Assembly (NCBI GenBank): GCA_025356185.1
Contig: JANXUN010000429.1
Location: 1-15,333 of the forward strand
Direction: 5' to 3'
Source: Gemmatimonadaceae bacterium
GTDB taxonomy: Bacteria > Gemmatimonadota > Gemmatimonadetes > Gemmatimonadales > Gemmatimonadaceae
DNA: 15,333 nucleotides
How positions within the stretch are numbered: position 1 is the stretch's first letter; each line of letters opens with the position of its first letter. Below, one piece after another: positions 7,545 to 14,724 of the stretch. Made by a program: the position numbers and the translations under genes. A model generated the notes under the pieces. That model saw nothing but the letters and a program-made list of their open reading frames with translations. It searched no databases and had not been told where the DNA came from.

Positions 7545-8372
7545 ATGGTGCACGCCGGGCTATTAAACGAAGAGCGCGTTGCACACGCGCCGCATATCAT
7601 TGGGTCGCTCGAGCAGTTCGCCCAAGTGCGTTCGCGCTTTTTGCCGCATGCGCACGACGTGGTGGTGTGCCTGCCGCCCGACTATGCGTTGGAACCTGAG
7701 CGGCGATACCCAGTCCTGTACTTGCACGATGGGCAAAACGTATTTGATGATTACCCGATGTCGCCGTTTGGAGTGCAGTGGGGTGTCGACACCACTGCGC
7801 GTGCGTTGATACACGCCGATGTCATTGAGCCGATTATTTTGGTTGCGATTGGCAACGCCGGTCGCGATCGCATCGACGAGTACACGCCGACGCGCGATCA
7901 TTCGCACGACGCCGGTGGCATGGCGGACCGGTACGCGCAGATGATGGTGTACGAACTCAAGCCCTTTATCGATCGACATTATCGTACACGCCGCAGCGCG
8001 AGCGACACCGGGCTTGCCGGTTCGTCACTTGGTGGACTGCTGACGCTGCATATGGGGCTCACGCACCCGGCGGTGTTTGGCAAGCTCGCACTGTTATCGC
8101 CGTCGGTGTGGTGGGATGACCGATGGATCGTACGCCAACTCAACGCCTCTGATACCCGGCGCCCGGAGCTGCGTATCTGGCTTGACGTTGGCACCGGGGA
8201 ACGTCGTATGCTCAAGGGTACGCAACTGTTGCATCGCATGCTGCTGCGCAAAGGGTGGCGCGAGGGCGTCGATCTGCAGTACATGGAAGCGGAAGGCGCG
8301 CTGCACGATGAACGGGCGTGGGGCGAACGCACTGGATTGTTCTTGCGATTCCTGTTTCCCGCACATCCGTAA
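7545..8372 (+). CDS. Putative esterase, alpha/beta hydrolase (esterase D / Fes-like)
   Basis: A 275-residue alpha/beta hydrolase of the putative-esterase (PF00756-type) family. Family landmarks are YPVLYLHDGQNVFDD at 55-69, nucleophile elbow GSSLGG at 159-164 with Ser161, then LSPSVWWDD at 184-192. Likely acid and base are Asp214 (WLDVGTGE) and His254 (GALHDERAW). There is no signal peptide, so a cytoplasmic location is likely; exported siderophore or cell-wall esterases of the same fold usually carry one. It starts 5 nt after the dehydrogenase stop and DUF2461 follows 13 nt later, so it belongs to the same transcription unit. The substrate is unknown; nothing in the sequence links it directly to glyoxylate metabolism. 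Confidence 0.85.
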   Translation: MVHAGLLNEERVAHAPHIIGSLEQFAQVRSRFLPHAHDVVVCLPPDYALEPERRYPVLYLHDGQNVFDDYPMSPFGVQWGVDTTARALIHADVIEPIILVAIGNAGRDRIDEYTPTRDHSHDAGGMADRYAQMMVYELKPFIDRHYRTRRSASDTGLAGSSLGGLLTLHMGLTHPAVFGKLALLSPSVWWDDRWIVRQLNASDTRRPELRIWLDVGTGERRMLKGTQLLHRMLLRKGWREGVDLQYMEAEGALHDERAWGERTGLFLRFLFPAHP

Positions 8373-8385
8373 GCGCGGACGCGAT

Positions 8386-9111
8386 ATGTCAGAAAGTTTT
8401 CGTGGATTTCCCCCCAAGGCGTTGACGTTTTTGCGAGGCTTGACAAAAAACAATCGCAAAGACTGGTTTGAAGCGCATCGTGACGATTACGAAGATGCGC
8501 TGCGCACGCCGATGAAACAGCTGATCGAAGAGGTCGACGTACGGCTTGCAGATTTTGCGCCAGAGATTGTCGGGTCGCCAAAGAAATCGATGTTTCGCAT
8601 TCATCGCGACGTACGATTTTCCAACGACAAGTCGCCATACAAAACGAACGCGGCGTGCTGGTTTTATCATGGCGACGCAGGGAGCGGCGTGGGTGGCGAC
8701 GCGGCCCATGGCGGTGCGGGTTTCTACTTTCACATGGAGCCCAGCGGGTCATTTTGCGGTGGTGGCATTTGGATGCCGCCACGCCCTGCATTAACGCTCA
8801 TTCGTCAATCACTCGCTGATGACCAAGAGGGCTTTGAAGACATCGTGCTTTCCAGGGCATTCAAGCGGCGTTTTGGCGCATTGAGTGAAGAGGCGCCGCG
8901 GCTGTCGCGCATGCCGCGCGGATTTGATGCCGATCACAAGGCCGGTGCGTGGCTGCGCTATCAGTCGTTTACTGCTGGATGTGAACTCAAGGTGACTGAT
9001 ATACAGAGCGCGAAGCTCCCTGACGTGTTGGCGAAACAGTATGCGGCAATGACGCCGTTCGTGCGGTGGCTGAATACGACGCTGGGATTGAAACCCCGTT
9101 CGGGACGGTAG
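8386..9111 (+). CDS. DUF2461 (TIGR02453) family protein
   Basis: A 241-residue protein of the DUF2461 family, whose biochemical role is not established. Typical family stretches are NNRKDWFEAHRDDYE at 22-36, RIHRDVRFSNDKSPYKTN at 71-88, the FYFHMEPSGSFCGGGIWMP region at 113-131, and FDADHKAGAWLRYQSF at 180-195. The family is usually 210-240 residues, so the gene is complete. The start at ATG 8386 puts the first conserved segment (FPPKALTFLRGL) near residue 8, as in relatives; the upstream open frame overlaps the esterase and is not protein-like. It is the last gene of the cluster that begins at 4753, and its stop codon lies inside a hairpin (9106-9135). Confidence 0.87.
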   Translation: MSESFRGFPPKALTFLRGLTKNNRKDWFEAHRDDYEDALRTPMKQLIEEVDVRLADFAPEIVGSPKKSMFRIHRDVRFSNDKSPYKTNAACWFYHGDAGSGVGGDAAHGGAGFYFHMEPSGSFCGGGIWMPPRPALTLIRQSLADDQEGFEDIVLSRAFKRRFGALSEEAPRLSRMPRGFDADHKAGAWLRYQSFTAGCELKVTDIQSAKLPDVLAKQYAAMTPFVRWLNTTLGLKPRSGR

Positions 9112-9135
9112 CGGTGCGCGACGGCGCCGCTACCG
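9106..9135 (+). terminator. Hairpin over the DUF2461 stop codon
   Basis: CGGTAGCGG at 9106-9114 and CCGCTACCG at 9127-9135 form a perfect 9-bp stem with a 12-nt GC-rich loop. The stem contains the stop codon (9109-9111). No T-run follows, so it is not a textbook intrinsic terminator. It is placed to stabilise the 3' end, or to limit read-through into the membrane protein gene at 9166. Confidence 0.5.
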
Positions 9136-9165
9136 AATCATTCACAGCTCAATGAGATTGCGTTG

Positions 9166-9978
9166 ATGCAGAAGTCTATCAAACTGATTCTCGATATCCT
9201 CATCGGCGCGGTGGCGCCGGTTTTGATTTTGAAGTACGGCACGGCTCGGATGGGCACGCTGCCCGCGTATCTCACGGCTGCGTTCGTGCCTGTTGTATGG
9301 GTGCTGCTCGATCTGTTCGTCATCACGCGCCGATTCAATTTCATTTCAGCGTACGCGGGCTTTGGTGCGATCATGCGTGGCGCATTGGCATTTTGGTATG
9401 TGAGCGGCGCACTGTTCGCGTTCAAAGATAGTGCGAGCTATCTGCTGGCGTTGTTCGTCTTTGGCGGCTCGGCGTTCATGCTGCGTCCGGTAACGCGGTC
9501 GATCGCGTTTCAAGGACTCGCGCCTGAAGGTCCAGAAGAAGAACGTTCGCTCGACCATTTAATGGACGAGCCGAGCGTCGTGCGCGCGCTCCGGCAGGCA
9601 TCCGTCATAATTGGATTAACAAATGCTGCAGCCGGAATTGCGAATTATTTGATCAACTACAAGATCGTTGTCGCGCCATTCAATACGCCGGCGTTTAACG
9701 ATCAAGTGGCGAATGTGAACGCGATCACGCGCGTGGTGTTGGTGGTTCCCGATATGCTTGCATTGTTTTGGGCATTCTCGCTGATGTACAAGGCGATGTA
9801 CGCGTTGCTGCCAACGGATGGTAGCGCGGATCCCAAGGGTGATGACTTTTGGAACCTTGTGACGCGGCGTGAGCAGCAACGCGCTGCGACGATTGACGCC
9901 AGCCGCGACGCACTGGTTGCCGACTCTGCCACGCAACTGCTTGCGAATCGGCAAGCGCGCGGGGAATTCGGGTTGTAA
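9166..9978 (+). CDS. VC0807-like multi-pass membrane protein
   Basis: A 270-residue membrane protein resembling the VC0807 family of unknown function. Hydrophobic segments are seen at about 8-24, 32-54, 60-85, 88-106, 145-163 and 187-215. The FNFISAYAG motif (57-65), just after a short basic turn (TRRF), is the most family-like part. The last 55 residues are hydrophilic and probably cytoplasmic. The start is ATG 9166; a TTG immediately before it (9163) adds a single residue. The ribosome site is weak (TGAG at about 9153). It stands between two hairpin or gap boundaries, so it may be transcribed separately from the preceding cluster. No function can be assigned from the sequence. Confidence 0.75.
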   Translation: MQKSIKLILDILIGAVAPVLILKYGTARMGTLPAYLTAAFVPVVWVLLDLFVITRRFNFISAYAGFGAIMRGALAFWYVSGALFAFKDSASYLLALFVFGGSAFMLRPVTRSIAFQGLAPEGPEEERSLDHLMDEPSVVRALRQASVIIGLTNAAAGIANYLINYKIVVAPFNTPAFNDQVANVNAITRVVLVVPDMLALFWAFSLMYKAMYALLPTDGSADPKGDDFWNLVTRREQQRAATIDASRDALVADSATQLLANRQARGEFGL

Positions 9979-10224
9979 CGCACGCGGGACGATGTGCGTG
10001 ACGAACTCGTTGAGCACATCGGGTACACCCAGAAAATCCGCGTCTCGGTGAACGATTGCACGGGTGGTCCCATCGGCGTCACGCGCCATGTGTCGGACCA
10101 GAATTCCATCACGTGATGAGGCGCGAATACGCGTGACTGTTGGAAGCAATGGGTTTGCATCGTGCGCTTGTTGTGTTGCATGCAATTCGACAATGACCGG
10201 AGTCTTCACCCTGTGACTCTTCAT
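9616..10224 (-). CDS. Possible minus-strand gene, unknown function, 3' part antisense to the VC0807-like gene
   Basis: An open frame of 202 codons starts with ATG at 10224-10222 on the minus strand and is preceded by GGAG 6 nt upstream, one of the better ribosome sites in the window. The first 82 codons fill the otherwise empty plus-strand gap 9979-10223. They look protein-like (for example RDADFLGVPDVLNEFVTHIV at about 60-79), and codon third positions are mixed rather than strongly biased. The remaining 120 codons lie opposite the VC0807-like gene and are rich in Arg, His and Gln, as antisense frames usually are. This may be a real short gene, a gene cut short at its 3' end, or chance. I recognise no family. 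Its start codon touches the TTG start of the divergent TMTC-like gene. Confidence 0.35.
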   Translation of the reverse strand: MKSHRVKTPVIVELHATQQAHDANPLLPTVTRIRASSRDGILVRHMARDADGTTRAIVHRDADFLGVPDVLNEFVTHIVPRALQPEFPARLPIRKQLRGRVGNQCVAAGVNRRSALLLTPRHKVPKVITLGIRATIRWQQRVHRLVHQRECPKQCKHIGNHQHHARDRVHIRHLIVKRRRIEWRDNDLVVDQIIRNSGCSIC

Positions 10225-12104
10225 TGCCCACTCCACGACGCACGCCGATCGCACGCACCAGCGCGCAGGTTGAGCGCAATACAACAACTCGCACTGCACG
10301 GGAAAGCGCGGCCGGATCGCTCACATGGCCGTTCATCGCGACCGTTGCCGCGTTAATTGTCGCAGCTCTCGCCGTCAGTTGGTCGTTGCACAACGCGCCG
10401 TTGTTGTCGTGGGATGATCAAACGAATATCACGCGCAACCCATCCTTCGCAGACGGCGCGTGGCGCGGACTCTGGACGGCGCCGTGGTTTGGACTGTACG
10501 TGCCCGTCATCAGTACGACTTGGCGCGTGCTGTTCGAACTCGGCGCGGGCTCGGCTGCTCCGTTTCGATTATTCAACACGACGTTGCACGCGGCCAATGT
10601 GGTGATGGTCATGTTCCTGCTGCGTCGCGTGTTGTTCGGCTCCGGAACACGTGGTGCAACGCGTGGTGCAACGCGTGGTGCAGCGCGTGACGACACGCTG
10701 ACGTCATCGCAGCTGGTCGGGCTTGGCGTTGGCGCGATGCTCTTTGCCGTGCACCCGTTGCAAGTTGGCGCCGTGGCGTGGATCTCCGGCGGGCGCGATC
10801 TCTTGGCAACGGCACTGGCACTCGCGGCGGTGCTCGTCGCATTTCCACAGCACAATGCGGTACGCGTGGCGCGCACGCTCGGAGCAACGCTGTTGTTTGC
10901 TGGCGCGATGTTGAGCAAGCCAAGCGTTGCTGCGGTGCCACTGGTCGCGATGCTGGCGCTGGGCCTGTATCAGAAAACGTCGTCGCGCGCGACAGGACGC
11001 ACCGCGCACCGCGCATCGTGGGTCATGCTTTGCGCGTGGACGCTGTGTGTGATCGCGCTGACGTGGTGGACGCGCGCCATGCAAATGGAACTGACTCCGC
11101 TCACCGTGCCGTTCACGCAGCGCATGGTGAGTGCGCTGGACGCCATCGGTTTTTACGCGATCAAGCTGCTCTGGCCTGCGACGTTGTCGGTGGACTACGG
11201 ACGAACGCCCTTGGCGATCGCAGTGATGCGGGATTCGCTGACGCCACCGCCCATGCTGACAATCGCCGTTGGAGCCGCTCTGCTTATCGCGATAGGCTAC
11301 AGCGTTTGGCGCTGGCGTCGTGGCGCGCGAGTGGCGCAGTCGCTCGCTGCGTCGATTGTGCTGCTTTCGCCGGTACTCGGCCTCATTCCGTTTTCATTTC
11401 AGCGAGTCTCAACGGTTGCTGATCATTACGTGTATGTGCCGATGATTGGCGTGTGCGCCGCTATGACACTCGTCGTAACACGCTTGCTCGACACAGAGCG
11501 TGCATTTCAACGACGCATGACCATGTTGCTCGCAGGCGCGGGACTATTGGCGCTGTTTGCGGCGAGCCTTGAGCGTACGCAGGTGTGGACAGACGATCAC
11601 GCACTGTTTACGGATGCACTCGCAAAAAACCCACACTCGAGCAGCGCGCTGGTCACACTCGCGCGCATCGCGTGTGATCAAGGCGCGCTCGAGGACGGAA
11701 TTGGACTCGCGCAGCGCGCAGTGCGTGAAGAGCCCAGATATCCAGCCGCGCTGGCCAATGTCGCGACGTGCGAATTTCGCGCGCAACACTACGACAATGT
11801 GATTGCGCTTAGCGATCGCTTGAGCGATCCCGCGCTTGCGGCCGTCCTCGATAAGGACGAGGGAGCGACAAGTGGCTTGTTAAACAGCATTGCCGGTGCG
11901 TACTTGTCGACCGGCGATCTACCGCATGGACTGCTGTATTTGTGCCAAGCACTCGCGCTCAATCCGACCAACGCAATACTGCGTGGAAATCTCGGTGACA
12001 TTTCGCAGTCAACGGGACACACGCCGCGGTGTCGACCGCGACTGAGTTGGTTAGAGCTGATTGATGGAGCGCGGCAGCTTGGCGTGCCGCCGGGTGCGCG
12101 GTAA
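10224..12104 (+). CDS. TMTC-like integral membrane protein with C-terminal TPR region
   Basis: A 626-residue protein resembling TMTC-type proteins: an N-terminal multi-spanning GT-C-like membrane domain followed by tetratricopeptide repeats. In eukaryotes relatives are O-mannosyltransferases using lipid-linked mannose; the bacterial role is not established. The first membrane helix is about 36-55, followed by the diacidic WDD (63-65) expected at the GT-C active site. HPLQVGAVAWISGGRDLL (177-194) and DHYVYVP (400-406) are the strongest family marks. Further helices occur to about 450. TPR-like helices run about 455-600, ending with a canonical ALALNPTNAILRGNLGD unit. A TRGA triplet repeat lies at 142-153. 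The start TTG 10224 is the only usual start codon between the in-frame stop at 10194 and the first helix, and no ribosome site is obvious, so the N terminus is uncertain. Confidence 0.8.
   Translation: MPTPRRTPIARTSAQVERNTTTRTARESAAGSLTWPFIATVAALIVAALAVSWSLHNAPLLSWDDQTNITRNPSFADGAWRGLWTAPWFGLYVPVISTTWRVLFELGAGSAAPFRLFNTTLHAANVVMVMFLLRRVLFGSGTRGATRGATRGAARDDTLTSSQLVGLGVGAMLFAVHPLQVGAVAWISGGRDLLATALALAAVLVAFPQHNAVRVARTLGATLLFAGAMLSKPSVAAVPLVAMLALGLYQKTSSRATGRTAHRASWVMLCAWTLCVIALTWWTRAMQMELTPLTVPFTQRMVSALDAIGFYAIKLLWPATLSVDYGRTPLAIAVMRDSLTPPPMLTIAVGAALLIAIGYSVWRWRRGARVAQSLAASIVLLSPVLGLIPFSFQRVSTVADHYVYVPMIGVCAAMTLVVTRLLDTERAFQRRMTMLLAGAGLLALFAASLERTQVWTDDHALFTDALAKNPHSSSALVTLARIACDQGALEDGIGLAQRAVREEPRYPAALANVATCEFRAQHYDNVIALSDRLSDPALAAVLDKDEGATSGLLNSIAGAYLSTGDLPHGLLYLCQALALNPTNAILRGNLGDISQSTGHTPRCRPRLSWLELIDGARQLGVPPGAR
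10647..10682 (+). repeat. Three 12-bp tandem repeats inside the TMTC-like gene
   Basis: Units at 10647-10658, 10659-10670 and 10671-10682 read AC(A/G)CGTGGTGCA; the last two are identical and the first differs by one base. They encode TRGA three times (residues 142-153), in a hydrophilic loop between predicted membrane helices. As 12 is a multiple of three, gain or loss of a unit would keep the frame. Confidence 0.9.
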
Positions 12105-12111
12105 CGCCTCG

Positions 12112-12330
12112 CTACTTGCGATTCCCAAAATCAATCGCGTGCTCGCGCACCGACTGCATGATGCGCGACATATCCGCCTCGTAGCGCGCGCGCTCTTCTG
12201 GCGTCCACAGGTCTACGTTGTGCGCGGCGCGAATTGACGCCAACATCTCGTCGACGAGCTCGCGCAGCCGCGGATTGCGACGACGTTCGTTGCCGTTGAA
12301 TCGCGCGTTTGGAAACGATTGTTCAGTCAT
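12112..12330 (-). CDS. Small helical protein of unknown function (72 aa)
   Basis: A 72-residue protein, mostly hydrophilic and predicted helical, with the core LRELVDEMLASIRAAH (about 22-37) and WTPEERARYEADMSRIM (42-58). I do not recognise a family. The start ATG 12330 is chosen because AAGGA lies 11 nt upstream; the frame stays open to 12366, but the extra residues carry no better ribosome site. There is no membrane segment or cysteine. It lies 86 nt downstream of the malic enzyme gene on the same strand, with a hairpin between them, and its stop is 7 nt from the end of the convergent TMTC-like gene. The charged, helix-forming composition suits a small structural or regulatory protein, but this is only a description. 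Confidence 0.7.
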   Translation of the reverse strand: MTEQSFPNARFNGNERRRNPRLRELVDEMLASIRAAHNVDLWTPEERARYEADMSRIMQSVREHAIDFGNRK

Positions 12331-12354
12331 AGCAGCAAATGTCCTTGAGAAAGT

Positions 12355-12389
12355 CGCAGACGGCAAGTCGACATCATGCGCCGTCTGCG
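12355..12389 (-). terminator. Perfect 10-bp hairpin between malic enzyme and the small gene
   Basis: CGCAGACGGC (12355-12364) and GCCGTCTGCG (12380-12389) form a perfect GC-rich 10-bp stem with a 15-nt loop, 28 nt past the malic enzyme stop. Read on the minus strand, the stem is followed by ACTTTCTC, a weak T-containing tract. It is probably a terminator or partial attenuator for malic enzyme transcripts. Confidence 0.6.
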
Positions 12390-12416
12390 CAGGTACAAAC
12401 GTCCAACGGCAATACG

Positions 12417-14096
12417 TTATGGCACCGCGACATCGTTCGCGTCCAATGACCCACGTCGATCCGGCGGAATGTCACGATACACCGGCTGATACATCCGATC
12501 GGCCAGCCAACGCTCGATATCGTCGGGAATCTCTGCCGTCGCCACCCCTTCGTCGACCGCCACACGCACAACAGCGGCCGCAATCTTGACGGACACGGCG
12601 CGAATCGATTCAAGTGGCGGGAACAACGAACCCTTCTCGAGATCTTTTTCACTCACTGTATCCGCGAGCGCGCGAGCCGCAGCGAGGAACATGTGGTCAC
12701 TCACCTCTCGCGCCTGCGTCGCAACAACACCCAGCCCCAAACCGGGAAAGATGTACACGTTGTTGGCTTGCGACGGCGTAAACGTCTTCCCGTTGAGCGT
12801 GACAGCGGGCGCAGGACTCCCGCTTGCAAAAATCGCGCGACCATCGGTCATACGATACGCTTCTTCGGACGTGCACTCGGCTTTCGAAGTCGGATTAGAC
12901 AGCGCAAAGATGATCGGTCGTTCGGCGACGTCGGCCATCGCCGACAACACGGGTTCGGAAAATGCACGGGCTTGCGCCGCGACACCGATCAACGCCGTGG
13001 GCTTGAGTTCACGCACCGCGGCTTCGAGAGTCGCAATCGGCGCGTGCTCGTGCGCAAACGGCAACTTGTGCGACTGCAGATCGGTGCGTGCCGCCGTCAC
13101 CAAACCTTTGGAGTCTAAAAACCAGCAGCGTTGACGCGCCTGCGCACGACTCAGTCCTTCTTCCATCATTGCAGTCACGATGAGTTCACCGATGCCCGTT
13201 GCTGCAGCGCCCGCGCCGTAAAACAGCACCGTCTGATCACGCAACGTGGTGTGATTGGCGCGACACGCCGAATACAGACCCGCAAGCGTGACACCGGCGG
13301 TGCCTTGAATGTCGTCGTTGAACGAGCGTATCCGGGTGCGATGTGTTTCAAGCAATCGAAACGCGTTATCGGTCGCAAAATCTTCCCACTGCAGCAGCGC
13401 CTGCGGATACACGTCCCTCACCGCGTCAACAAACTCTTTCACCAACGACTCGTATTCGGCGCCGCGTAAACGCGGTTGCAGCAGGCCGTGATAAAACGGC
13501 GACTCGCGCAACTCGACGTTATCGGTGCCGACGTCAAGCATCACCGGCAAGCAGCGCACGGGGTCAATGCCGGCGCACGCGGTGTACAGTGCGAGCTTGC
13601 CGAGGGGGATGCCCATGCCCTGCGCACCAAGGTCGCCGAGTCCGAGAATGCGTTCGCCGTCGGTGACGACCAAGACTTCAACGTGATGCGACGGCCATGC
13701 GGTAAGTAACTCCTTAATGCGTCCGCGATCACGGGCCGAAATGTGCAAACCACGCGGACGTCCAAAGATTTCACCAAAATGCTGACACGCTTCGCCAACG
13801 GTCGGTGTGTAAATGATCGGCACGAGTTCGGTGATGTGATCGATCACCAACCGATAGAACAGCGTTTCGTTGCGCTCCATCAGTCGCGCCAAATTGATGT
13901 AGCGACCGAGCGACGTCGCGGTGCGACGGACGTTCAACAGCGCGCGGTCCATCTGTTCTTCCATCGTAAACACGCGCGCCGGAATCAAGCCGTGCAGGCC
14001 GTAGGTATCACGCTCTTCCAGCGTGAACGCACTACCGCGATTTAAGTGCGGATTGCGCAGCAGGTCGTAGCCACGCAGGGTGGGACGAGAAGGCAC
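12417..14096 (-). CDS. maeA: Malic enzyme (large, NAD-dependent type)
   Basis: A 559-residue malic enzyme, oxidatively decarboxylating malate to pyruvate and CO2 with reduction of NAD(P). Length and motifs match the large single-domain type (E. coli MaeA, animal ME) rather than the short Bacillus type. Key residues keep the family's spacing: Tyr96 in YTPTVGEACQ, Lys167 in GMGIPLGKLALYTA, metal ligands Glu238 and Asp239 (WEDF) and Asp262 (FNDDIQGTAGV), and dinucleotide motif GAGAAATG at 294-301. SNPTSKAE follows later, as expected. NAD preference is inferred from overall type, not from a decisive residue. The start is GTG 14096, the only usual start between an in-frame stop at 14135-14133 and the conserved RGYDLLRNP; no Shine-Dalgarno precedes it because the leader is pyrimidine-rich. 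Transcription is divergent from the DUF411 gene. Confidence 0.95.
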   Translation of the reverse strand: MPSRPTLRGYDLLRNPHLNRGSAFTLEERDTYGLHGLIPARVFTMEEQMDRALLNVRRTATSLGRYINLARLMERNETLFYRLVIDHITELVPIIYTPTVGEACQHFGEIFGRPRGLHISARDRGRIKELLTAWPSHHVEVLVVTDGERILGLGDLGAQGMGIPLGKLALYTACAGIDPVRCLPVMLDVGTDNVELRESPFYHGLLQPRLRGAEYESLVKEFVDAVRDVYPQALLQWEDFATDNAFRLLETHRTRIRSFNDDIQGTAGVTLAGLYSACRANHTTLRDQTVLFYGAGAAATGIGELIVTAMMEEGLSRAQARQRCWFLDSKGLVTAARTDLQSHKLPFAHEHAPIATLEAAVRELKPTALIGVAAQARAFSEPVLSAMADVAERPIIFALSNPTSKAECTSEEAYRMTDGRAIFASGSPAPAVTLNGKTFTPSQANNVYIFPGLGLGVVATQAREVSDHMFLAAARALADTVSEKDLEKGSLFPPLESIRAVSVKIAAAVVRVAVDEGVATAEIPDDIERWLADRMYQPVYRDIPPDRRGSLDANDVAVP

Positions 14097-14205
14097 GAGG
14101 GTCGGGAGGTAGGAGGTGCGAGGGCGGGATAGCTATTGTACCCTACGGGACGCCCAACATGCTATGTTTGGTGTCCTCTGGAGTACGTCTCTGGACCTCA
14201 TTTTG
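14097..14205. promoter_or_regulatory. Divergent promoter region between malic enzyme and DUF411 genes
   Basis: Both flanking genes point outward, so promoters for each must lie here. On the minus strand TACAAT at 14140-14135 is close to a sigma-70 -10 box, about 40 nt before the GTG, but no good -35 box sits upstream. On the plus strand TATGTT at 14163-14168 preceded by TGC forms an extended -10-like element about 38 nt before ATG 14206. The 14093-14128 part is a purine-rich tract on the plus strand. The promoter boxes are suggestions only. Confidence 0.4.
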
Positions 14206-14724
14206 ATGACTGTGAACATCCCGCCGACTCCGACGCGCCGCTCTTTTCTGGCCGCGCTCGCTACAACGATCGCAGGCTCGCTTACGCTAGGTGGCGTAAA
14301 TGCGCACGCGCTCGTTGCGCAGCCCGCTGCAAAACCTGCGAGTCCGGGCGCACCGATTCGCGACATTGTCGTCTACAAAGACCCCAACTGCGGCTGCTGC
14401 AAAGAATGGGTGAAGCACATTCAGAAGGCGGGCTTTGTGGCGACGGTGCATGACATGACCGACATGTCGACCGTGAAGCGCAGCTTTGGTGTGCCGGAAA
14501 AACTCGAGTCGTGTCACACCGCGCGTGTCGGCAAATACTCTATAGAGGGGCACGTACCGGCTGACGTAATGATCAAGCTGCTCGCCGAGCAGCCGGCCGG
14601 GCGCGGACTGGCGGTGCCGGGGATGCCGAGTGGATCGCCGGGGATGGAAGGGGGTCGCAAGGATGCGTTTGACGTTTTGCTTTTTGACGCCGCGGGGAAA
14701 ACGCGCGTGTACGCCTCGCGGTGA
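14206..14724 (+). CDS. DUF411 metal-binding protein, Tat-exported
   Basis: A 172-residue DUF411 protein, a family often found near copper-handling genes and thought to bind metal through cysteines. The N terminus has a twin-arginine signal, TRRSFLAALATTIAGSLTL at 10-28, predicting export in folded form; cleavage is likely after the Ala-rich stretch near 33-39. The mature part holds YKDPNCGCCKEW at 57-68 (Cys62, 64, 65), ESCHTA at 101-106 (Cys103, His104), GHVPAD at 115-120 and GLAVPGMPSGSPGMEGG at 134-150, all typical. Start ATG 14206 gives a normal n-region; the earlier open frame adds an unrelated segment that would bury the signal. The stop overlaps the acetyltransferase start by 4 nt. No copper exporter, oxidase or regulator is visible nearby, so the metal is not defined by context. 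Confidence 0.92.
   Translation: MTVNIPPTPTRRSFLAALATTIAGSLTLGGVNAHALVAQPAAKPASPGAPIRDIVVYKDPNCGCCKEWVKHIQKAGFVATVHDMTDMSTVKRSFGVPEKLESCHTARVGKYSIEGHVPADVMIKLLAEQPAGRGLAVPGMPSGSPGMEGGRKDAFDVLLFDAAGKTRVYASR

Noticed and set aside
10647..10682. Short tandem units as a CRISPR-like array
   Set aside because: The units are 12 bp, directly adjacent without spacers, in frame, and inside a coding region.
12586..13134. A plus-strand 182-codon open frame within the malic enzyme gene
   Set aside because: It is antisense to intact, strongly conserved malic enzyme sequence.
14082..14128. G-quadruplex in the malic enzyme leader
   Set aside because: The GGG tracts are separated by loops up to about 15 nt, so a stable canonical quadruplex is doubtful.
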